Assembly: GCA_026120035.1 (NCBI GenBank)
Contig: JALRME010000007.1
Span: 124,001-188,000, forward strand
Origin: Coleophoma eucalyptorum
Lineage: Eukaryota > Ascomycota > Leotiomycetes > Helotiales > Dermateaceae
DNA: 64,000 bases
Direction of reading: 5' to 3'
The notes under the pieces are model-generated. The model was not told where the DNA came from. It did no database searches and was given only the letters and a program-made list of their open reading frames with translations. How positions within the stretch are numbered: the stretch's first letter is position 1; the number at the start of each line of letters is the position of its first letter. Shown in pieces: positions 56,025 through 64,000 of the stretch. The position numbers were made by a program, and so were the translations under genes.

Positions 56025-58362
56025 ATGCCACCGCATATTTCTTCTTTAGGAACTCGCAGAACCACCAAAGCATGTGCCCGCTGCCGCCGTAGAAAGATCA
56101 AGGTTGGTAACACAAACGCCGCAATCGCTGTAAACCAGACACAGTGTTAATTCAGATACAGTGCAATTTTGCTTATCCGACTTGCGCGGCATGTGCCAGT
56201 GCAAAGGCAGAATGTACGGGTTACAATGCAGAAAAAGGAACTGAGAGTCCTCGAAGTACAATTGCGCACCTTGAACAGCAAGTTGCTCTTCTGGAACTTG
56301 AGTTGAACGAAATTAGGCCGACTCAACCACCAAACACCTTGGAATCAATTGAAACAGCTGTTGATACTCTAACTAGACGTCTCGCAAGCACCATTAGCAA
56401 TCCAGGTGGGCAGCTTCTGACGAAAAAAGCTTGCAAAGGTGATATTCCTTTGGTCTCGCCAGTATTCTTGTCTCAAGGACCGGCGCCCCTGTTTGGTGAC
56501 AGATCAGCAATACCGTCCTCCCTGGATTCGTCATGGCAAAGTACAAACATCGCTTTGGTTCCAAGACAAGTCATAGACATCTTACTAAAGAATTATTGTT
56601 CTATCTACCTTCTTCAGTATCCAGCTGTGGATGAAGCGGAACTCTATGCATCTTGTAATAGGATATTCAGCAACAACAACCCATCTCATTACGATATCTT
56701 CACAGTCGCAATTACTTTGGCGATAAGCGTAAGAATCCAGGTCAATATCGCTTCCGACCATGCTAAATCTACTAGTTAAACACTCTCATACGCTACGACG
56801 AGCAGCGAGCAGTAACCGCGGCAGGGGAGTTTTGGGCAACTGCTGTGGAACATTTGCAGCACATCGGAGACGATCTGTGGGAAAAGCTTCAGGCTCTACT
56901 CTTACTATCACATTTTGGGCTGCTTAGCCCAACCCTGGTCAATTGTAGCAATTGTGCTGCTGCAGCCACAAGATTGTGTCTTCAACTGGGACTTCATCGC
57001 GAGTTGCCTATATCCGAGAGAAACAAGATAACATCACAAATACTCAACAGGCGACGAAGACTATTTTGGGTATCCTATAGCACTGATGCGTATGATTTAA
57101 CAAGCTGCAAATAGGGTAAGGCTAAATTCTTCATAGTGCTATACATTCTATACTTCTAAGACCCTTTGCATGGCCGAAATTAGCTATATCTGTTGAGGTT
57201 GGTGGCTGTACATCTGCATGTTGTGTCAAAACTAATTTTCCAGTTTCCGGAGTTCGAAAGTCAGCCTGCTGAGGGCATTCAAACCTCCACCACTATTCAT
57301 ACTTGGACCTTTCGTAGGCTCGAAGCCGAAGTCACGTTGAAGGTGTATCATCCGAACATAATTGATCATGACGATATAGAGTTTGATAGCTGGTATCTAG
57401 ATGTGACCAATCGCCTGGATCAATGGTATAAAAAGGTGAACGAAAATAGAGCTCTAGCTGACAGGATTGAGTTCTACGAGACGCATTACCGGTCCCAAAT
57501 TTTCAGATGCAATAGAATCTCACCTCGATGTCCGTGGCCGACTGCAGATATGAGGGTCAAGGCTATGAGGTGCGCACTTGGACTTATCAGTGACTTTCGC
57601 AACATACAGCGACTGGGTCGGCTGTTCTACAGCTTCCACCATTCGCACTATCTTGTAGAGTTTACTCTGAGCTTACTTGAGAGTATAGCTGTCGGACTCG
57701 ATTCTTTGGACCAAAAGCCAAACCATCTTGATGGTTTTGATTTTGCTTTGCTAAGCAATGCAATTCGTTCCGTACCTGTGATTCTCCGGCAGATGGCACG
57801 GAGGTGGTCAACTCTCTACGAATCAGCTGCAGGGCTGGAGCTGCATTCTGTCACCATATTGAATAACCTTCAACAGGTCGCAAGTGGGTTGCCACCCACG
57901 CCTACTGCGCCGTCTTTACACCTACTTCTCCGTCAGTTGTTGCTCGGGTTCAAATCACCCTATGCTACCCAAGAAAACCTTCATGGTCATTGCCCATTGA
58001 AGACAATACAAAATCATGATCTAGGCCCACTCATCTCAGCCTCGCAATCAGTCTCTTCGCTTGGCACGCCCTTAGATCGGTTGGCCGTTTCGCTATATTC
58101 TCAATCAGATAACGATCCTCAGGAGTCTATTCATATTAGACAGCATAGTTCTTTCACCATGCAAACTTCGCAAAGTACCACGGGAACAATCGGCATGAGC
58201 TATGGCTTACAGCCGTTTCAAGATTGTAGATACACTGGCTCTGTATCAGATGCTGACCTTGGCTTAAATACCACGGATATCTCGTCGTGGAACTTTTCGG
58301 GTCTCGATACCGACGAAATATTTGCAGGGCTGATAGCGGGTAGAGATATTATATGGCAATGA
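56025..58362 (+). CDS. Zn(II)2Cys6 transcription factor with fungal_trans domain, probable frameshift
   Basis: Exons 56025-56102, 56162-56728, 56776-57115, 57161-57197 and 57244-58362. The zinc cluster CARCRRRKIK + CNFAYPTCAACASAKAEC is complete, with a coiled coil behind it (HLEQQVALLELELNEI). The fungal_trans region follows: YLLQYPAVDEAELY, LQALLLLSHFGLL, ATRLCLQLGLHREL and RRRRLFWVSYSTD. Here the frame breaks. The next conserved piece, LQIGRPFAWPKLAISVE, is out of frame with WVSYSTD, and a TAG at 57112-57114 ends the original frame. Treating 57071-57105 as a 35-nt GT-AG intron would restore the frame but remove conserved residues and is unusually short. It is either a recently inactivated regulator or a sequence error. 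Confidence 0.8.
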
Positions 58363-58468
58363 AGGCGAGGAACTAGAAAGTTACACAAATGGGTATATCT
58401 AAAATCACATTCGTATAACTTAAACGCTTCTCTCAACTAGGATTCCATAGATTCTTTTCAACCTTACC

Positions 58469-58512
58469 AAGATAAGATTACTAAGATAAGATTACTAAGA
58501 TAAGATAATACT
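58469..58512. repeat. 14-bp tandem repeat with GATAAG boxes
   Basis: Three copies of AAGATAAGATTACT (the last diverged) lie about 115-160 bp upstream of the gene at 58627. Each holds GATAAG, the consensus core of fungal GATA factors (AreA/Nit2 type). Two reverse-strand copies (CTTATC) follow at about 58542 and 58549. Confidence 0.75.
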
Positions 58513-58626
58513 AGTGTGGCACGTGGAACGCTAAGCTAGCCTTATCGCTTATCGGTATCCGCCCTACGCGCAACAGTGTTGCGCAATTATTTACTTTCAC
58601 AACTTTCTACATTCCAGTCGAGCAGC

Positions 58627-59548
58627 ATGTCGGAGCCAGTGGAACCAGTAGAATCAGTAGAGCCAGTACACAAAAGCAAAACTTCGAAGCTAAGTTCGTT
58701 CTTGTGAGTATTCAATATATCTCCTGTCACCAAAGAAAGCACTGTTGATTCTTGCGAGGCACGATGGATGGTCCAAGGGTAAAGAAAAGGGCATGGATGA
58801 ACTCCTCAAGGGCAAGCTCGCGCTCCAACACTCCCTCGGACTCGGCGCAGTGCCAAATGTCATTCCTCCTGGCGAAGCGCGCATTGATGCAGACCATCGT
58901 ACTGTCGAGATTGGCTGGCACCCTGTCGCAGGTATGGGGGGCAAGTGGCTCGCGGAAAAATCGGGTCTAGGCAAAATGATCAACAAAGGCATCGGCAAGT
59001 ACCCGGATCCGACACAACACTGGGCTGTGCTTGTGGGGGACTATGTCCACCAGCTTTGGATGGACGAGGAGCTTGATGTGATATATATCAACGCAGTGAT
59101 TAATCGGGCGGAGTGGCATACCTTTGAGGTGGGGAAAACGAGATTTACGGACCAGGCATTAAGACAAGCCGGTAAGTATGCGTTAATCTTGCCTTGATAC
59201 ACCAGTCTGAAACTTGTCATTTTTTCAGCCGAGATGGTAATCCACAATATGAGGACGAAACGGCCAGCGTACAACCTCATCAGCAACAACTGTCAGAATT
59301 TTGCCGTTGCTCTACTCGATGCTATACAAATCGGAGCCCACAAGGAGTTCGCAACCAGCTTTGCAGTATATAAAGCAGCTACTGGATCTGGGACCATCAA
59401 AGATCTCTTCATTGACAACCATCCCGAGGAACAGAAAGTCGACTCCGGACGCCCGGAAATGCATCGAACCGATACGGTACACACCGCTCAGCAGGTTATG
59501 GATGAAAACACTACAAAGCTAGACAACCATCACTCATTCTTCCACTGA
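58627..59548 (+). CDS. hypothetical protein with PPPDE/NlpC-P60-like region, start unresolved
   Basis: Two firm exons read ...LLILARHDGWSKGKEKG to AAEMVIHNM (joined over the intron after 59170) and on to the stop at 59548, about 265 aa. HWAVLVGDYVHQLW supplies a histidine and ISNNCQNFAVALLDAI a cysteine, in the order and spacing seen in circularly permuted papain-like folds such as PPPDE and LRAT. No third residue can be fixed by eye. The ATG at 58627 opens a short Glu/Pro/Val-rich frame, but its natural GTGAGT donor (58704) is out of phase with the next exon. A GTACAC donor (58669) would be in phase. The true first exon is uncertain. GATAAG repeats upstream hint at nitrogen control. Confidence 0.65.
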
Positions 59549-60226
59549 AAGCTCTGGAACGGAGCTTATAAGCTAGTTACCTTCTAGAATTTCATATGGG
59601 GAAGTACTTCAAGGCAAAGGTCGACCCAATTTACAGTCGCCTTTTAATCACGATATTCTGACCATAGATTCTTCTGTTTGTACTCACTTGGTCAATCTGG
59701 CCTTAAGAGTTAAGAATTTGAGACTGCGCTTAATATTCGTTATAGTACCTCAGCATGGCCATCTCGTGATTCCATTCCGACCAAGTTACAACTTCTACTT
59801 TTAAAGATGACGTCGTGGTGTGGGTCTTGAAGCAGATTTTGGGAGTTGAGTCAAAAGTGCTAGGCACTTTTTCTTTGTACATAGTCTTCATCATTGGGCT
59901 AGGATGGCATCATGTAAGGTTTTTGAATGGCCATTCTCAATTCCCAGACCTCTGGCAATAGTTTACATGCTCATCACCTTTTCGTCCATGGGACTACTCT
60001 GATCGGCCTTCCTCCGCATCTCACAAGTATTCGTCGTAATTATATTAATCTATTAAAATATGAGTAACACCTGTGATGATCTTCGTTGTTAGAATTCGAC
60101 CGTGTTCTTTCTTTGTAGCCGAAAGAATTTGAGATAGTGGGAAATCTACAAGATTTATACAGCCGTCTCCACTGTCCAGAAGGAAAATTAATTTTTAGAA
60201 TGAGTGGTCTCATAAACGGTTCTAAC
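59549..60226. other. intergenic between convergent genes
   Basis: About 680 bp, AT-rich, no supportable gene; holds the two 3' flanks. Confidence 0.5.
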
Positions 60227-62008
60227 CTAATAAGAGTACCTAAAGAAAGGATTCTCCATATCCGTCAAATCTCTGAAAGCAGTTACTGCCTGCTCCTCAT
60301 AACTGGCATTTGCTTTGCCAGTGTCGACCAGATTCTGCTCCTTCTTTTTGTTGCACCAAGCCAAGTATGCGGCGAATAGGACCAAGACGACAATCTCTAC
60401 GCAATACCCGACCAAAATGGCGATAATTCCTGATCTGTACGTTGGTGCCTCATTGCTCTTGAAAGCAAAGGGTCCAATGATGTTCCCAGCGCAGTAAGAA
60501 ATGAAGAATAGAGCATTGACCGTCGTGCGCTTTGTACTTCCGGCGACGTTCGCAGTCACAAGAGACATGCACATTGCAAAGGAGGCTGTGTAAAGCGCTG
60601 TGAGCTAAAGAAAGTTAGTTATAAGGTACGCTTAGCGGATCTCTCAAATAACATACGTAATAACAAGCAAGCCTTGCATGGCGGTGGGTGGTTGGCAGAG
60701 CAGTCAGTCCCGCTACGCCTGCCAATGCTGGCAATACATAGAGGCCTGCGACAACGCAACGTTTCTGCCCTGGGAGCCATCTTTGTAGGTACATCGCTGA
60801 GAGAACAGCAAATATGATAATAGCGCCATACGGAATCTGGAGAAGCGTGGTCACGAGACTGGTATATCCAAACCCTTTGATAATCAAGGAGCCAAAGTTG
60901 GATACGGATCCATTGACAACCTGCGTAGACATGCCGAACAAAAACAAAAACCAAGTCTTAGGATCTGTGAGTGCTTCTACCAGCTGGTAGGATTTGAAGG
61001 TTATGTTTTTGACTCCGGTTTGGTTGCCTCGCAGGCGCTCAACCGCCATTTTCTTTTCCGAATTCGACAGCCATTTACTACATTGGGGTCAGTGGGTACT
61101 GCCAAGTAGGCGGGGGATAGTTGGAATTCTTACGCGCTGACAGGACTTTCCGCAAGGAAGAAGAACATGAACAATCCCCAAGCGGCAGAGAATGCTCCGA
61201 CGATGATGAATTGATATCTCCATGTATCGAGAGCGCCGTTCTTGATGTTTCCAATACCATACGCAAGCAAGCCTCCAAATGAATTGGCCAAGCCTAGGAA
61301 TGTGGACCAATATCCGATCCGAATCGGTTGTTCTTCGACCTTATACCACATGGAAGTCAAGAGCAGGTATGCGGGTGTCGAACATGATTCAAGCATGCCG
61401 AGGATGAATCTCAGAGCTGCAAGTGCTTCAAAATTGTTACAGCCTCCCAGAGCCATACAAATGCCGCCCCAGATAAACACGTTTATTGAAAGCCACTTCG
61501 CAACGGACCATCGCTGCATAGCAAAGCTAGTAGGGTACTCGAACTAATTCAAGTCAGTAAAGATCGGGAGAATCAAAATACAAGAGTTCGCATCATCTTA
61601 CAAACATATAACCAAAGTAAAAGATTGAACCCAACCAACTATATTGTGTACCATGTAAACCAACGTCTTTGTTGAGGCCAAAAATAGCCGCTGCAGATTC
61701 AATTAGCCAGGTACCAAGAGAGCCACGACAACTGCAACCGAGGAGTACTCACCATAGCTCAACGTTGCTTTGTCAATATACGTGATAAGATAAGTGATGC
61801 AGATGAAAGGAATGATGTACATGTCAATCTTCCTAACAAGTCTGGCCTCCGCTTTCGGGTCAATAGTTGCAGCAAGGTCATGGAAATCCTCAAAGATATT
61901 CATGCCAATATCTCCACTGACGGTCTCATGCTTGGCAATCTCTTCCATGAACTCTTTGCTGGATTCGATATTGCCTTCGACATGTTCACCGGTTGGTTTG
62001 TCTGCCAT
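60227..62008 (-). CDS. MFS transporter, anion:cation symporter (Dal5-like)
   Basis: Five exons joined by four introns give about 510 aa with 12 spans. Blocks in order are KIDMYIIPFICITYLITYIDKATLSYA, IFGLNKDVGLHGTQYSWLGSIFYFGY, FEYPTSFAMQRW, RFILGMLESCSTPAYLLLTSMWY, FFFLAESPVSAKWLS, ERLRGNQTGVKN, SYCAGNIIGPFAF and the terminal FRDLTDMENPFFRYSY. Same subfamily as the transporter at 46553 but clearly a different paralogue. It is divergent from the cyclase-family gene at 62755, giving another transporter/hydrolase pair. Start ATG 62008; substrate unknown (organic acid, amide or vitamin-type anion). Confidence 0.91.
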
Positions 62009-62754
62009 TGTGGTTCTGGGCTGACGAGAGGTACAAAAACACGCGTGAAGTGTGATTTAGTGGAGACTTAGCGTGTTGGGTTAAAGGGTGGAAATATCGA
62101 TGAACAATGTTTAGAATTTCCTGCGACAAAGCGTCGAACTTATTGGATTTCCAAAGCAGGGCAAATCGAGAGGAATTGCGACATTGGACAACCGAGTCAG
62201 ACTCCTCGTCCTATACTGACCATGGCGTGTCTAGATATTTTGGCAGGCTTGATATTTGCGCCTCTGTTGTGGGATGCGGAGCTCGGAATGCTGGGACCTG
62301 GCATCCTATGTGGAGTGCCACGCCCGCCACCCCTTACCCCAGAAAAGATACCCCGCGTTCGGAAATGCGACGTGGTACTAAAAAGAGCGTCTTTTCGCCC
62401 CCGTTTCTGCAATTCCGAGTCGGATAAATGACCCATCCAAGCGGAAATGTGTAGCTCGTCCGCTGACTTCGGTAGTAACTGATTTGGCTGACCTCTCTTC
62501 CACCAGTTCCCAGCCTCGTCGCTCGCTTATTGCAGCATAGTCCCCCATTTTACCCATTGTTCGTGACACCTACGAGGCTGAAGAGCGGGGAAGAGCAAGT
62601 CCGCGGTCCACCTGAAGTTTTCAGATGGCAAGTTGTCGGTCCTCTGGATTTATGGGAATTAGAATCTTATCAAGAACCTCTTGAGTCACTCACAGCCCCA
62701 GTTCACGACGTCCAACTTGTTTCCTCAAGATCTCGACTCTATCCCTCTGTGAAG
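62009..62754. promoter_or_regulatory. divergent promoter, MFS transporter and cyclase
   Basis: About 750 bp between divergent start codons. An in-frame extension of the cyclase frame up to 62530 has no ATG-led support and is probably 5' leader. GC-rich around 62270-62360. No distinct operator recognised. Confidence 0.5.
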
Positions 62755-63883
62755 ATGAATACCCCACCTTTTGACTCTTTGCCGTTGCAGAAAGACGGGC
62801 CTCGTGGCAACGCATGGGGACTATTTGGCAAAGACGATCAACTTGGCATGCTGAATCGACTGACACCAGAGACCACACTCGCAGCAACAAAAGAGATTGT
62901 TCATGGTGTCCGAATTGCAACAGACTGGCCGATGGACCAACCCAAGGCCCCATGTTTCAACCGACAACCGATGCATCAAAGAATTCACCACAAAGCTCCG
63001 AGGACTGTAAACGATGATATTATCACTTTCAATACACAGACCAGCACCCAGTGGGATGGTTTCAGACATTTTGGTAACTATGCCGCGGCTTTTGGGCAAG
63101 GGAACAAAACTAACTCGCTGTTATCAGGATACCAAGACCACAAAGTCTACTTCAACGGGTGCAAACAGGATGAAATTCATAATTCCACCAGGATTGGACT
63201 TCAAGGTACGTCTGTTTCATGCTATCCTAAGTTTTCGGTGATGTTTATTTTCACGAATGGCTGCTTACATTGTATAGTTTGGGTCGAGAATGGAGGTGTT
63301 GTAGGCCGGGGTGTACTCCTCGACTACGCATCGTGGGCAGAATCACAGGGCAAGACTGTTTCAACACATGAATACAACCCCATATCACTTTCCGACCTCA
63401 AAAAAGTTGCCGAGGCTCAAAATATCACCTTTAAACCATCCGATATTCTATTTATACGTACCGGATTCGTAAAGAATGCCAATTCCTCTACCCACGAAGA
63501 GTCCGCAGCGTACGCGAACCACACGGGCGGAGTCGCAGCCATCGGTGTAGAATCATGCGAAGAAATTCTGCGTTGGATTTGGGAGAACGAATTTGCAGCC
63601 GTCGCAGGTGACCAGCCGGCATTTGAGGCCATCCCATTCAACAGCACCACCCACTGGCTACATGAATGGCTGCTAGCTGGGTGGGGTTTGCCAATTGGTG
63701 AGTTGTTTGATCTTGAGAAGCTTGCTGCCGCATGTAAGCAGTACAATAAATACACATTTTTCTTCAGCAGTGTGCCTATCCATGTAAGCCAATTGTTGAT
63801 ATAGATTCTTCTCAACGGGTGCTAACCCTCTGCAGGTTCCAGGAGGTGTTGCAAGCCCCCCGAATGGTGTAGCCATTTTATAA
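62755..63883 (+). CDS. cyclase-family metal hydrolase (kynurenine formamidase-like)
   Basis: Three exons (62755-63205, 63278-63783, 63836-63883) give 334 aa. Fungal cyclase-family marks: WGLFGKDDQLGMLNRLTPE, the metal-binding region TSTQWDGFRHFGNYA (replacing the bacterial HxGTHxD), GRGVLLDYASWAES, PSDILFIRTGF, AAVAGDQPAFEAIP and the ending VPGGVASPPNGVAIL. The bacterial family cleaves formylkynurenine or isatin; the fungal branch has few tested members. The first intron can be read through without a stop, but its splice signals and homology (G-VWVENGG) show it is an intron. Divergent from the Dal5-type transporter, so a transported cyclic amide or acid is a reasonable guess. Confidence 0.88.
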
Positions 63884-64000
63884 TTCTAGAATTTATAATT
63901 TAGCTAGCCTCTGATAGCAATCGAAGTTTATAATGAATTTACTGTCTACTGGCCTTTAAAATAGCAATGACCGCCCCATGGTCTTGGTTTAAACTAGAAT
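63884..64000. other. window end, no gene seen
   Basis: AT-rich 3' flank of the cyclase gene; nothing else visible before the window ends. Confidence 0.5.

Noticed and set aside
63206..63277. Read-through of the first cyclase intron as coding sequence
   Set aside because: The segment is open but has clear splice signals, and removing it restores the family sequence G-VWVENGG.
1..64000. tRNA, rRNA, CRISPR arrays and intact transposable elements
   Set aside because: None recognised by eye. Small tRNA genes with introns could be missed without a covariance-model scan.

Overview
The window is nuclear DNA of a filamentous ascomycete (Pezizomycotina). The evidence is many short introns (about 45-80 nt, mostly GT-AG, with CTAAY branch sites), four Zn(II)2Cys6 regulators, YAT and Dal5-type permeases, and long AT-rich intergenic stretches with no operons. 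A Leotiomycete is my guess from the style of the families, not something the sequence proves. I rebuilt gene models by hand from reading frames, splice signals and family motifs; most spliced lengths divide by three.

Layout. 0.4-10.5 kb: a zinc-cluster regulator, a wax-synthase-like acyltransferase, a double GFA-domain protein and an AIF-like oxidoreductase. 11.1-24.0 kb: a catabolic-looking neighbourhood with an Atz/Trz-type amidohydrolase, a DapA-family lyase/aldolase, a 20-exon amino-acid permease, a zinc-cluster regulator, a DUF3830 protein and a TauD/TfdA dioxygenase with a GC-AG intron. 24.2-38.4 kb: a Shewanella-like phosphatase, a membrane protein, a frameshifted rhamnogalacturonan acetylesterase, an unrecognised 414-aa protein, a second TauD-type dioxygenase, a zinc alcohol dehydrogenase and a polyol-type SDR. 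40.5-41.9 kb: a small secreted four-cysteine protein built from an extraordinary exon array. 42.6-48.4 kb: a single-pass membrane protein, and an amidohydrolase divergent from a Dal5-type MFS transporter. 49.1-58.4 kb: a candidate aromatic or acyl-amide cluster with a penicillin-acyltransferase-like hydrolase, an SDR, a CYP504-like P450 and two head-to-head zinc-cluster regulators, one of which is frameshifted. 58.6-63.9 kb: a papain-like-fold hypothetical protein, and a second Dal5-type MFS divergent from a cyclase-family hydrolase.

The standout is the gene at 40535-41925. After two ordinary exons it appears to carry fifteen consecutive 3-nt (single-codon) microexons, each between AG and GTAAG/GTGAG, separated by sixteen related introns of 61-75 nt, before a last exon encoding four residues and a stop. 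Every microexon is in phase 0 and none is a stop. The predicted protein has a signal peptide and four cysteines, and the microexons encode exactly the loop between cysteines 3 and 4. Any subset could be skipped without losing frame, so loop length and sequence could be varied by splicing. Transcript evidence is needed. The same window shows 8- and 11-nt exons in a conserved permease, so very short exons are used here.
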